In this document: positions 16,620 to 24,989 of the stretch, piece after piece
Position numbering within the stretch: position 1 is the first letter of the stretch
Layout of the letters: each line of letters begins with the position of its first letter
Source of the DNA: Glycomyces fuscus
Lineage (GTDB): Bacteria; Actinomycetota; Actinomycetes; Streptosporangiales; Streptosporangiaceae
Length of the DNA: 64,000 bases
Assembly (NCBI GenBank): GCA_002529455.1
Contig: NYMS01000060.1
Span: forward strand, 124,001-188,000
Direction of reading: 5' to 3'
Translations under genes and position numbers: made by a program
The notes under the pieces: generated by a model
Database searches by the model: none
What the model was told of the DNA's origin: nothing
Seen by the model: only the letters and a program-made list of their open reading frames with translations

Positions 16620-18728
16620 TCACAGCTTCAGCGCCGGGTGGAGCGCGCCCATCGTCCACACCCGCTTGCGCTCCACCGTCCACCAGGTGAGCAGCAGGGG
16701 CACCACCAGCCACAGCGCCATCACGCCGAACGCGGCCTGGACCAGGGCGGGGTCACCGCCGCCGATCATGTGGCGCAGCGCGGTCACGCCCCAGTGCAAC
16801 GGCAGGAACGGCCCCACGGCCTGGAAGAAGGCCGGGCTGGTCTCGATCGGGTACGTTCCGCCCGCCGAGGTCAGCTGGAGCACCAGCAGCGCCAGCGCCA
16901 CCACACGCCCCGCCGCGCCGAAGGCCACGTTCAGGTACTGCACGGTCGCGGCGAACGCGGCGGCGGTCAGCACCAGGAACGCGATCAGCAGCGGCCAGTT
17001 CTCCGCGTCCAGGCCCAGCAGCAGGTGCAGGGCGACCATCATGACCAGCACCTGGCCGACGCCGAGCAGGAGCGGGGCGATCCTCCCGGCGAGCGCCACC
17101 CGCCAGGAGGGCGCGGAGGAGGCCAGGGCCCGCGAGGACAGCGCGGGCAGCACCATGAACACCACCATCGCGCCCACCCACAGCGACAGCGGCACGAAGA
17201 ACGGTGTGAACCCGGTCCCGTAGTCGGGCGCCTCGTTGGAGACGGCGCTGTCCAGCCGCACCGGCCGGCTCATCGTCGAGGAGGCGTCGTCGCGCCCACG
17301 GCCGGAGTAGGTGGGGACCTCCTCGGCGCCCTCGTCGAGCCCCTCGGCCAGCTCGTCGGAGCCCGAGGCCAGCTCCTCCAGGCCCGAGTGCAGCTCGGCG
17401 GCGCCGCCGCTGAGCTCGCCCAGCCCCTCGTCGAGCTCCCCGGCGCCGTCGGCGGCCTCCGCCAGCCCGTCGCGCAGCTGCGCGGAACCCTCGGCCAGCT
17501 CGGCCAGGCCCTCGTCGAGCTCGTCGGCCCGGTCCCGGGCGTCCTCCGCCTTCTCTACCATCGCGGGCAGGTCCTCGGCGAACGCCGCGGCCTCCGCGCT
17601 CAGCGCGGCGGCGTCCTCGGCGGTCGACGTGATCGCGTCGCGGTTGTCGCCGACGAACCCGGCCACCGACAGGGCGGTGTCCATGGCCCCCTGGAGGTCG
17701 CACAGCAGGGTGTACAGGTCGGGGTCCTCGGTCTCCAGCTCGGGGTGGTCCTCCAGGTAGGACGCCAGGCGCCCGTCCACCTCCGTGAGCGCCGCGGTGT
17801 CGACCTCCGGCAGCTCTTCCAGGGCCGCGGACAGGGCCCCGGTGGCCTCGGCGGCGTTCTCGGCGTGCTCCTGGATGGAGGGGATGTCCTCCTCCAGCTG
17901 GGGGAGCCACTCGTCGGCCAGCGCGTCGAGCTTCTCCACCTGGGCCGAGACCTCCTCGGAGGCGGTCGCGGCGCCGCCGGCCAGCTCCTGCGACCCGGCG
18001 TACAGCTGGCCGAGGCCGCCGCTGAGCTCCCCGGCGCCCGTGTGCGCCTCGCCGACGCCCCCGGACAGCTCGGAGGACCCCTCCTCCGCCTCGCCCGCGC
18101 CGCCGGAGAGCTCGTCGGCCCCCTCCGCCGCCTCCTGGGTCCTGCCGTGGATCTCGTTGAACCCGAGGAAGATCTGGTCCAGGTAGCCGTTGATCGCCGA
18201 CGCCGCGGCGGCCTCCTGGATCTCCCGGAACGCGCTTCCGGCCAGCTGGCGGACGATGAAGCTGTTGGAGTCGTTGTAGTGGGCCTCCAGTGTCGCCGGG
18301 GAGGGGGACTCCCGGTCGCGGGAGGGGGAGGTCAGGTCGGCGCTGAAGTCGGAGGGGATGGTCAGGGAGACGTAGTAGGTGCCGTCGGCGACACCGCGCG
18401 CGGCCTCCCGGGCGTCCACCAGGTGCCAGTCCAGGTCCCCCCGGTCCAGGAGGGTGTCGGTGAGCTCGCCCCCGGCGTCGACCTCGCGGCCCTCGACCTC
18501 GACCGGCCGGTCCTCGTTGACGAGGGCGACCGGCAGGCGCTCCATCTTGCCGAAGGGGTCCCAGAACGACCACAGGTACATGCCCGAGTAGAGCAGGGGG
18601 ATGAGCAGGAGCGCGGCCAGCGCGGCGGCGGGCAGCGGCGAGCGCAGGAAGGAGCGCACCGTCAGCAGCCCCAGCCGGGGCACCGCGAGGGGGCGCACGA
18701 GCGGGCGCGAACGTCTACTCCGGGCCAC
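16620..18728 (-). CDS. YhgE/Pip-type ABC-2 membrane protein
   Basis: A 702-residue protein. One N-terminal helix (about residues 33-55) is followed by a large extracytoplasmic region and a C-terminal ABC-2-like bundle of five or six helices (about residues 490-690), ending in a basic tail. The extracytoplasmic part holds two blocks of repeats (ELSGGxGEAxxGxxELSGG, and a second of GLxELxxGxxxL type) typical of phage-infection-protein-like X-repeats, which form long helical stalks. Start GTG 18728 is preceded by GGAGAGGACC and overlaps the ATPase gene by 14 bases. Probably forms an export or envelope complex with that ATPase. Confidence 0.88.
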   Translation of the reverse strand: MARSRRSRPLVRPLAVPRLGLLTVRSFLRSPLPAAALAALLLIPLLYSGMYLWSFWDPFGKMERLPVALVNEDRPVEVEGREVDAGGELTDTLLDRGDLDWHLVDAREAARGVADGTYYVSLTIPSDFSADLTSPSRDRESPSPATLEAHYNDSNSFIVRQLAGSAFREIQEAAAASAINGYLDQIFLGFNEIHGRTQEAAEGADELSGGAGEAEEGSSELSGGVGEAHTGAGELSGGLGQLYAGSQELAGGAATASEEVSAQVEKLDALADEWLPQLEEDIPSIQEHAENAAEATGALSAALEELPEVDTAALTEVDGRLASYLEDHPELETEDPDLYTLLCDLQGAMDTALSVAGFVGDNRDAITSTAEDAAALSAEAAAFAEDLPAMVEKAEDARDRADELDEGLAELAEGSAQLRDGLAEAADGAGELDEGLGELSGGAAELHSGLEELASGSDELAEGLDEGAEEVPTYSGRGRDDASSTMSRPVRLDSAVSNEAPDYGTGFTPFFVPLSLWVGAMVVFMVLPALSSRALASSAPSWRVALAGRIAPLLLGVGQVLVMMVALHLLLGLDAENWPLLIAFLVLTAAAFAATVQYLNVAFGAAGRVVALALLVLQLTSAGGTYPIETSPAFFQAVGPFLPLHWGVTALRHMIGGGDPALVQAAFGVMALWLVVPLLLTWWTVERKRVWTMGALHPALKL

Positions 18729-19551
18729 GGTCCTCTCCCTCCTTCCCCTTCCGGGTGCCGCGCAGGATGTCCAGGCCGGCGTGGCGCCGGCGCCGCGCGT
18801 GGCGCCCGCCGGTCCCCGCGCCCGCGGCGGACGCGCCGCCGGGGACGCGGTTCGCCGGGGCGTCCGCGTCCCCGGCGGCGGTCTCGGAGGCACCCTGGCG
18901 GAGCGGGATCGGGCCCTGCGTGTCCGGCCCGGCGACCTCGGCCAGTTCGTCGGAGTCGGCGCAGGTGGCGACCACCGTCAGCCCCTCGTCCGACAGCCTC
19001 TTGAGGGTGCGCCACAGGTCGGCCTGGTGCTCGGGGTCCAGTCCGCCGTCGACGTCGTCGACGGCCAGCAGGCGGGGTTCGGCCAGCAGGGCCAGGGCCA
19101 CCCCGAGGCGGCGCCGTTCGACCATGGACAGCTCCCGCACGAGCGACCGGCGGTCGAGCCCGCCCAGCCCCGCGGCCTCCATGGCCTCGTCGGCCAGGTT
19201 CCGCGCGGCGGGGCGCATGCGCAGCAGCAGCCCCTCGGACAGGTGCTCGCGGACCCGGAGCCGCTCGTCCAGGGGGTTGACCTCGTCCATCAGCCCCAAC
19301 GAGCTGATCCGGCGGACCCGGCGCGCGTGCCGGGGCAGCGCGTGGCCGTCCACGTGCAGCGTCCCCTCCGAGGGGCGCATCCGGCCGGTCAGGGTCAGCA
19401 GCAGGGCGCTGCGCCCGCCGCCCGAGTCGGCCTGGAAGACGGTGAGCGTGCCCGGGCGGGCGGTGAACCCCACCCCGGTGTAGACGGGGCCCTCCCGGGT
19501 GGCGAGCCCGACACCCTCAGCCTGTACACGAGCTCCGGTTGCCCGACGCAT
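18715..19551 (-). CDS. Degenerate ABC-type ATP-binding protein partner of YhgE
   Basis: A 278-residue ABC-ATPase fold protein. The Walker A reads ADSGGGRSALL (Lys replaced by Arg); the signature region is ELSMVERRRLG instead of LSGGQ; Walker B reads LLAVDDVD with Asp at the catalytic Glu position; the expected H-loop His is absent (VVATCADSD). The last 70 residues are a low-complexity basic tail. Gene order with a YhgE permease shows the partner. It may bind nucleotide without efficient hydrolysis. Start ATG 19551 has GGAGGAGA upstream; the 5' region carries a palindromic operator. Confidence 0.85.
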   Translation of the reverse strand: MRRATGARVQAEGVGLATREGPVYTGVGFTARPGTLTVFQADSGGGRSALLLTLTGRMRPSEGTLHVDGHALPRHARRVRRISSLGLMDEVNPLDERLRVREHLSEGLLLRMRPAARNLADEAMEAAGLGGLDRRSLVRELSMVERRRLGVALALLAEPRLLAVDDVDGGLDPEHQADLWRTLKRLSDEGLTVVATCADSDELAEVAGPDTQGPIPLRQGASETAAGDADAPANRVPGGASAAGAGTGGRHARRRRHAGLDILRGTRKGKEGEDRGPE

Positions 19552-19575
19552 CCCTGGGTCTCCTCCGGTTTTTGA

Positions 19576-19589
19576 ACTGACCAGTCAGT
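19576..19589 (-). promoter_or_regulatory. TetR-type operator upstream of the ABC/YhgE/TetR operon
   Basis: A perfect inverted repeat ACTGAC-CA-GTCAGT lies 25 bases upstream of the ATPase ATG. On the minus strand a TTGCAC-like -35 overlaps its upstream edge, so a bound repressor would block RNA polymerase. The TetR product of the third gene is the obvious candidate ligand. The gap to the divergent endonuclease V gene is short, so that gene could also be affected. Confidence 0.7.
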
Positions 19590-19751
19590 GCAAAACTGCG
19601 AAAACCACCGTACAGTGCCCATACGCCTCCTCCGGGCACCGAGGGCTGTGGAGTGTCGCACAGCGCCGGGGCCCGTTCCCGGGCGCCGCGCGCGGCTGGG
19701 TAGTGGGATTGGATGGAGGACGCCTACCACCGAACGAACGGGAGGATCGGG

Positions 19752-20528
19752 ATGTCGGAGATCTCCGAACGGGTCGCGCGGGTCCTGGACGATCCGGAGA
19801 ACTGGCCCAGCGACCCCAAGGAGGCCGTCGCGCTCCAGCGCAGGCTCGCCGACCGGGTCCGCGAGGAGCCGCTGGACGTGGACGCGGTGCGGCTGGTGGC
19901 CGGCCTGGACGTCAGCTACGCCACGGACAACACGGCGCTCTCCGCGGCGGCCGTGGTCATGGACGTGCGGACCCTGGAGGTCGTCGAGTCCGTCGCCATC
20001 TCCTCCGAACCGTCCTTCCCCTACATCTCGGGGCTGTTCGGGTTCCGCGAGTCCCCGCCGGTCCTGGAGGCGCTGGGACAGCTCAAGGTGACCCCGGACG
20101 TGTACCTGTGCGACGGCTTCGGCCTGGCGCACCCCCGCCGCTTCGGGGTCGCCTGCCACCTGGGGGTGCTCCTGGACCTGCCGGTGGTGGGGTCGGCCAA
20201 GTCGGTCCTGTTCGGCAGGCACAGCGTGCCCGGCGAGGAGCGGGGGTCGTGGACGCCCATGGTGGCCGGGCGCTCGGAGGTGGTCCCCGACTCCTTCGCG
20301 CTGGCGGACCAGGGCAAGGAGGTCCTCGGGCGCGTGCTGCGCACCCGTAGGGGCGTCAAGCCCGTCTACGTGTCCGTCGGCCACCGGGTGGACCTGGAGG
20401 GCGCGGCCGAGCTGGTGCTGCGGCTCTCCCCCAAGTACCGGGTGCCCGAGCCGGTCCGGCACGCCGACAAGCTGTGCGGCGAGCACCGCAAGGCGGTACT
20501 CGCCGCGAAGGAGGGCAGGGCCGGCTGA
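19752..20528 (+). CDS. nfi: Endonuclease V
   Basis: A 258-residue deoxyinosine-specific endonuclease that nicks one bond 3' of deaminated adenine. Family motifs are GLDVSYATDN (first catalytic Asp), FPYISGLFGFRE, LCDGFGLAHPRRFGVACHLG and LLDLPVVGSAKS. The ATG at 19752 with GGGAGGATCGGG upstream is preferred over the in-frame ATG at 19713. It is a single-gene unit, divergent from the ABC/YhgE operon and followed by a strong hairpin. Confidence 0.93.
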   Translation: MSEISERVARVLDDPENWPSDPKEAVALQRRLADRVREEPLDVDAVRLVAGLDVSYATDNTALSAAAVVMDVRTLEVVESVAISSEPSFPYISGLFGFRESPPVLEALGQLKVTPDVYLCDGFGLAHPRRFGVACHLGVLLDLPVVGSAKSVLFGRHSVPGEERGSWTPMVAGRSEVVPDSFALADQGKEVLGRVLRTRRGVKPVYVSVGHRVDLEGAAELVLRLSPKYRVPEPVRHADKLCGEHRKAVLAAKEGRAG

Positions 20529-20532
20529 CCCC

Positions 20533-20559
20533 GCGCCCCGGCGGTCCCCGCCGGGGCGC
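20533..20559 (+). terminator. Hairpin terminator after nfi
   Basis: Perfect 12-base arms (20533-20544, 20548-20559) with a three-base loop, beginning five bases after the stop codon. Confidence 0.65.
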
Positions 20560-20589
20560 CCGGGCCCTCCCTCGTCAGCGGGGAACGGG

Positions 20590-20672
20590 CGTCAGGCGTG
20601 GGCGAGGACGAAGAATGCCTGGCCCCGGCGCCCGGAGCCCCGGCCGAGCCTGCGAGGGCGTGGGAACACCGC
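20590..20672 (+). repeat. Solitary copy of the dispersed intergenic repeat
   Basis: The segment GTCAGGCGTGGGCGAGGACG, then AAGAATGCCTGGCCCC, then CCCCGGCCGAGCCTGCGAG and GGAACA parallels 60502-60580 module for module (CAGGCGTGGACGAGG, ATGAAGCGG, CCCCGGCCGAGCCTGTGAG, GAACA). It sits between the nfi terminator and the end of guaB1. Confidence 0.6.
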
Positions 20673-20673
20673 C

Positions 20674-22113
20674 CTACCAACTCGTGGGCACCGGCCGCCC
20701 CTCGTTGTACCCGGCGGCGCTCTGCACACCCACCACGGCGCGCTCGTGGAACTCCGCCAGCGAGGAGGCGCCCGCGTAGGTCATCGAGCTGCGCACACCG
20801 GCGACGATCTGGTCGATCAGGTCCTCCACGCCGGGCCGCTCCCGGTCCAGGTACATGCGGCCGGTGGAGATGCCCTCCTCGAACAGCGCCTTGCGGGCCC
20901 GCTCGAACGGGGAGTCCTCGGCGGTGCGCAGCCGGACCGCGCGGGCCGACGCCATGCCGAAGCTCTCCTTGTACTGCCTGCCCTCGGCGTCGCGCATGAC
21001 GTCGCCCGGCGACTCGTAGGTGCCCGCGAACCACGAGCCCACCATCACGTTGGACGCGCCCGCGGCCAGGGCGAGGGCCACGTCGCGCGGGTGGCGCACG
21101 CCGCCGTCCGCCCACACGTGCCCGCCCAGCTCGCGCGCGGCCTCGGCGCACTCCAGCACGGCGGAGAACTGGGGGCGGCCCACGGCGGTCATCATGCGGG
21201 TCGTGCACATCGCGCCCGGGCCCACGCCGACCTTGACGATGTCGGCGCCCGCCTCGATCAGCTCGCGCGTGCCCCGGGCGGTGACGATGTTGCCCGCCAC
21301 GACCGGGACCCGCGGCGACAGCGCGCGCACCTTGGCGACCGCGGCCAGCATCTTCTCCTGGTGGCCGTGCGCGGTGTCGATGACCAGGGTGTCCACCCCG
21401 GCCTCCAGCAGCTCGGCGGCCTTGCCCTCCACGTCGCCGTTGATGCCGACGGCGGCGGCCACGCGCAGGCGGTCGTCCGCGTCCACGGCGGGCGTGTACA
21501 GGGTGGAGCGCAGCGCGCCCGTGCGGGTCAGCACGCCCACCAGGGCCCCGCCCCCGTCCACGACCGGGGCCAGGCGGTGGCGGAAGTCGTGCAGTATCCC
21601 GAACGCCTCGCGCGGCTCGGTGCCCGCCGGGATGGTCAGCAGCTCGGTGGACATCACGTCGCGCAGCTGCGCGAAGCGGTCCACGCCGGCGCAGTCGGCC
21701 TCGGTGACCACGCCGACGGGGCGGCGGGCCCCGTCGACCACGATCACGGCGTTGTGCGCGCGCTTGGGCAGCAGGTTGAGCGCCTCGCCGACGGTGCTGG
21801 CCGGGTTGAGCGTGATGGCGGTGTCGTACACCAGGTGCCGCTGCTTGGTCCAGGAGACGACGTCGGAGACCACCTCGAAGGGGATGTCCTGCGGGATGAC
21901 CGCGATACCGCCGCGCCTGGCGACGGTCTCGGCCATCCTGCGCCCGGCGACCGCGGTCATGTTCGCCACGACCAGCGGGATCGTGGTGCCCGTGCCGTCC
22001 GGTGACGACAGGTCCACGCTGAGCCGGGAGCCCACGGAGCTCCGGTTGGGGACCATGAACACGTCGCTGTAGGTCAGGTCCTGCTGGGGTGCCTGGTCGT
22101 TCAGAAAACGCAA
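20674..22113 (-). CDS. guaB1: GuaB1-type IMP dehydrogenase-related protein (GMP reductase)
   Basis: A 479-residue TIM-barrel protein, the same length as mycobacterial GuaB1 (Rv1843c), for which GMP reductase activity rather than IMP dehydrogenase has been shown. N-terminal LTYSDVFMVPN, a pair of CBS domains (about residues 95-215) that bind purine nucleotides, then the catalytic half with VIDTAHGH, VVAGNIVTARG and the active-site Cys loop VGVGPGAMCTTR. It would return GMP to IMP in purine salvage. The YKESFGMAS flap and DRERPGVEDLIDQI close the domain. Start ATG 22113. Monocistronic. Confidence 0.93.
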   Translation of the reverse strand: MRFLNDQAPQQDLTYSDVFMVPNRSSVGSRLSVDLSSPDGTGTTIPLVVANMTAVAGRRMAETVARRGGIAVIPQDIPFEVVSDVVSWTKQRHLVYDTAITLNPASTVGEALNLLPKRAHNAVIVVDGARRPVGVVTEADCAGVDRFAQLRDVMSTELLTIPAGTEPREAFGILHDFRHRLAPVVDGGGALVGVLTRTGALRSTLYTPAVDADDRLRVAAAVGINGDVEGKAAELLEAGVDTLVIDTAHGHQEKMLAAVAKVRALSPRVPVVAGNIVTARGTRELIEAGADIVKVGVGPGAMCTTRMMTAVGRPQFSAVLECAEAARELGGHVWADGGVRHPRDVALALAAGASNVMVGSWFAGTYESPGDVMRDAEGRQYKESFGMASARAVRLRTAEDSPFERARKALFEEGISTGRMYLDRERPGVEDLIDQIVAGVRSSMTYAGASSLAEFHERAVVGVQSAAGYNEGRPVPTSW

Positions 22114-22339
22114 TGCCTCTACCTCGGTCGAGACCGAAGGGGGTGGACCATCCGCCGCATGCCGCGCGCGGCCGCCTGTTGATCCCCCTCTTACCGCTCA
22201 AGTATGCCGTCACGGATTAGGTTGGACGACCCCCGATCTGGCATGATGACCCGGATCCCCGCCGACACAGCCTTTCCCCGCCCCCGTCAGCGCGTCGTCG
22301 AGCGCCGGGGACCCGGGTGGGCGTTCCTGGAGAGCCCGC

Positions 22340-23287
22340 ATGTCGCGTTTCACTTTCGCGCAAGTCAAGGAAGAGACCTACAAGGCGAAGGACGCCTGGT
22401 GGACGGTCTTCCTGGTGGACCCTTTGGCTGGACGCCTGGTCGTCTGGACCGCGAACCGCACCGGTCTCACACCCAACCAGCTGACGCTGGGGGCGGGGGT
22501 CCTCGGCCTGCTCTCCATGCTGTGCTTCGCCGCGCCGGTCCTCGTGCCGGGAGGCGCGGAGAGCAACTGGGCCTGGCTGCTGGCGGGCGGGCTGCTCTTC
22601 CACCTCAGCTTCGTGCTGGACTGCATGGACGGCAAGATCGCCCGGCTCAAGGGCACCGGCACGGTCTTCGGCGGCTGGGTGGACTTCGTCTTCGACCGCA
22701 TCCGCTTCTTCGGCTGCGTGATGGCGCTGCTGATCGGCCAGTGGCTGGTCACCGGCCACGACGTCTACCTGATCGCGGCGCCGGTGGTGGTCTTCTTCGA
22801 CCTGCTGCGCTACCTCAACGGCCCCCAGGTCGCCAAGACCCGCCGGGCCATGAACCTGACCCTCGCCGAGCTGACCGGAGACACCGCCCGGCTGGCCGCC
22901 CAGAACGACGCGGACCCCGAGGACGAGGACCCGGGGGAGGCCCCCGCCCGGCCGGGCGCCCCCGCCCCGACCGGCTTCTACCCGCGCGTGCGCGACCGGC
23001 TCCTGCGCCACCGGGTGCGCCCGCACCTGTTCAGCGGTATCGAGTTCGAGATGTTCCTGTGCGTGGTGGCTCCGCTGACCGCGCTGGTCTCCCTCTTCAC
23101 CCCGCTGACCAGCCTGATCATCCCGGTCGCGGTGTTCTCCGTCCTGGCGCTGGCCTTCTTCGAGCTGGTCCTGGTGCTGCGGCTGTGGAAGGACACGAGC
23201 AGGTTCGAGGTGCGCCGCCGCGAGCTGCTGGCCTCGGGCGCCGTCCCCGGCGCCGCCTCGGCCCCGCACACGACCAACGGGAGCTGA
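22340..23287 (+). CDS. CDP-alcohol phosphatidyltransferase family protein
   Basis: A 315-residue membrane enzyme with the full catalytic signature D-x2-DG-x2-AR-x8-G-x3-D-x3-D, read as DCMDGKIARLKG then GGWVDFVFD (residues 94-119). Such enzymes join a CDP-activated alcohol to a second alcohol to make phospholipids or phosphodiester-linked polymers. A Pro/Glu-rich cytoplasmic loop (about residues 190-215) divides the helices; the acceptor cannot be told from sequence. Start ATG 22340. Followed by a large hairpin. Confidence 0.88.
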   Translation: MSRFTFAQVKEETYKAKDAWWTVFLVDPLAGRLVVWTANRTGLTPNQLTLGAGVLGLLSMLCFAAPVLVPGGAESNWAWLLAGGLLFHLSFVLDCMDGKIARLKGTGTVFGGWVDFVFDRIRFFGCVMALLIGQWLVTGHDVYLIAAPVVVFFDLLRYLNGPQVAKTRRAMNLTLAELTGDTARLAAQNDADPEDEDPGEAPARPGAPAPTGFYPRVRDRLLRHRVRPHLFSGIEFEMFLCVVAPLTALVSLFTPLTSLIIPVAVFSVLALAFFELVLVLRLWKDTSRFEVRRRELLASGAVPGAASAPHTTNGS

Positions 23288-23312
23288 ACCCCCTCCCGCC
23301 GCGGGCGGGGGT

Positions 23313-23364
23313 ACACGTCAGGGGGCGGGGCGGCGCGTCGGCGCCGACCCGCCCCCTGACGTGT
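23313..23364. terminator. Large bidirectional hairpin between convergent genes
   Basis: Perfect 17-base arms (23313-23329, 23348-23364) with an 18-base loop that itself contains CGGCGC/GCGCCG. It lies between the CDP-alcohol transferase (plus) and the acyltransferase (minus) and should terminate both. Confidence 0.7.
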
Positions 23365-23405
23365 GCGCCTCGTCCCCCCGTGCGGGAAACCGCGTGGGGC
23401 CCGGG

Positions 23406-24566
23406 TCAGACCCCGGCCTTCTCCCTGTCCCGCGCGCCCCCGTCGCCGTTCCCGGCGCCGCCCGGCTCGCGAGGCGCGGGGTCCTGGCGCAGGAACCACG
23501 TCAGCTGCGGTTCCACCGCCCATCGCATGCCCGCGCGCACCCACGGGGCGCACAGCAGCAGTGTCAGGGCCAGGGCCAGGGCCGAGGTGACGGCGACCCC
23601 CGTCATCCCGTCCACGGAGTCGTACCAGGGCGTGGTCTTGAGCAGGATGAGGACGACCGAGTGGCCCAGGTACACGTACAGGGTGTAGCTGCCCAGGGCC
23701 GTGAACCACGTGCGCTGCTTCGGCGTCAGCGCCAGGACGGCGACGGTCATCACCAGGGCCAGCGCCATGAAGGCCAGCCGGATGCCGAAGCTGGGCATGA
23801 GCGGGTCGATGTCCCGGTCGGTGAGGCTCTCCTTCCAGAAGAGCCAGTCGCGGCTCAGGTGCCCGGAGATGGGTACCGCCAGCACCGCCGTGACGCCCAG
23901 GACCAGCACGGACAGGATCCGCACCCACAGCCTGTCCAGGTACGCGAAGTGCTCCCGCCGCAGGCTCAGGCCCAGGACGAAGAACGGCAGGAAGCTGACG
24001 ACGCGGCCCATCGAGAGGGTCTCGCCCAGGCTGGCCGTGGCACCGAACATCGAGATGACCACCGCGATGAGCACGGGCCAGCGCAGCCGCTTCCAGATCG
24101 GCACGCTCAGACGCCACAGGAAGAGGGCGACCAGGAACCACAGGGTCCAGGTCGGCTTGAGCACCGACAGGGAGTCGGGCGGGCCGCCGCGGTCGACGAA
24201 GTAGATGGCCTGGTGGATCGTCCAGAAGATCAGGTAGGGCACCGCGACGGACAGGACCAGTTTCTCCACGCGGTTGGACGAGCCGTCGAAGGACCGCGAA
24301 AGGTACCCGCTGATCAGGATGAACGCGGGCATGTGGAAGAAGTAGATCCAGTAGTACAGCGCGCCCGCGGGGCCGTAGTCCCGCAGCGGCTCGATCGCGT
24401 GGCCGAGGACGACCAGGGCGATCAGGATGAACTTGGCGTTGTCCAGGCGTGCGTCACGGCCGGAGGGTACGGCCTTCGGCGTGGTCTTCGCTTCCGCGGC
24501 CGAGGCGGTCGCGCCTTGCCCCGGCTCCGGACTGTGGGCTTCCGGACTGGTCATGGATGAGGCCAC
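23406..24566 (-). CDS. Acyltransferase-3 family membrane protein (fucose-4-O-acetylase-like)
   Basis: A 386-residue integral membrane acyltransferase. After a 37-residue hydrophilic leader come RDARLDNAKFILIALVVLGH (Asp-N-Lys and the catalytic His), YYWIYFFHMPAFILISGYLS, and about ten helices; the C-terminus is Gly/Asp/Arg-rich. The DNAKF...GH and FHMP pattern matches COG3594-type O-acetylases. It may decorate a surface glycan; no glycan genes lie next to it. Start ATG 24566; ATG 24554 is possible. Confidence 0.85.
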   Translation of the reverse strand: MASSMTSPEAHSPEPGQGATASAAEAKTTPKAVPSGRDARLDNAKFILIALVVLGHAIEPLRDYGPAGALYYWIYFFHMPAFILISGYLSRSFDGSSNRVEKLVLSVAVPYLIFWTIHQAIYFVDRGGPPDSLSVLKPTWTLWFLVALFLWRLSVPIWKRLRWPVLIAVVISMFGATASLGETLSMGRVVSFLPFFVLGLSLRREHFAYLDRLWVRILSVLVLGVTAVLAVPISGHLSRDWLFWKESLTDRDIDPLMPSFGIRLAFMALALVMTVAVLALTPKQRTWFTALGSYTLYVYLGHSVVLILLKTTPWYDSVDGMTGVAVTSALALALTLLLCAPWVRAGMRWAVEPQLTWFLRQDPAPREPGGAGNGDGGARDREKAGV

Positions 24567-24989
24567 GAGTGGACTCCGAGATCACTGTGTTTTCTGGGCT
24601 GGAACGTGCTCTTCCCGGCTGGGTGGGCGGTGTCGGGGCCGGGCGCGGGTGGCACGGTGCCGCGTGGCGCGCGAGGGGGACACCGTAGGGTCGGATGAAC
24701 GAACATGTGCTGCGTTACCTTACTGTGATGTAGCAAGGTATGCCAGCGGTTCTCCCAAAATCCGTGGAAAGTCGCCGGAGTCCTTTTCCCCATCTGAGAA
24801 GGATGGGATCAGTGAGGCGCCTGCTACAGACTCAGCAGGGGATGGCTTTCCGTGTGCAGACACTAACCCATACGCCGCACCGTGGTGCACCGTGGGTGAA
24901 CGTGACAGTGTGAGGCCGCGGCGGGCGCGCCGCTAGGCTGCTTTCGTCAGACGGGCAGCTCCGACCCGGTCGAGATACGGAAGAAGGCG
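24567..24989. other. Gene-free divergent intergenic region
   Basis: 423 bases between the acyltransferase and the amidohydrolase, with a noticeably AT-richer core (24690-24850). It contains a stem-loop with 6-base arms (24789-24807) and an inverted repeat GCACC-GT-GGTGC (24877-24888) next to a second CACCGTGG. A TAGGCT hexamer at about 24934 may be the -10 of the amidohydrolase. No gene or known RNA is recognisable. Confidence 0.4.
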
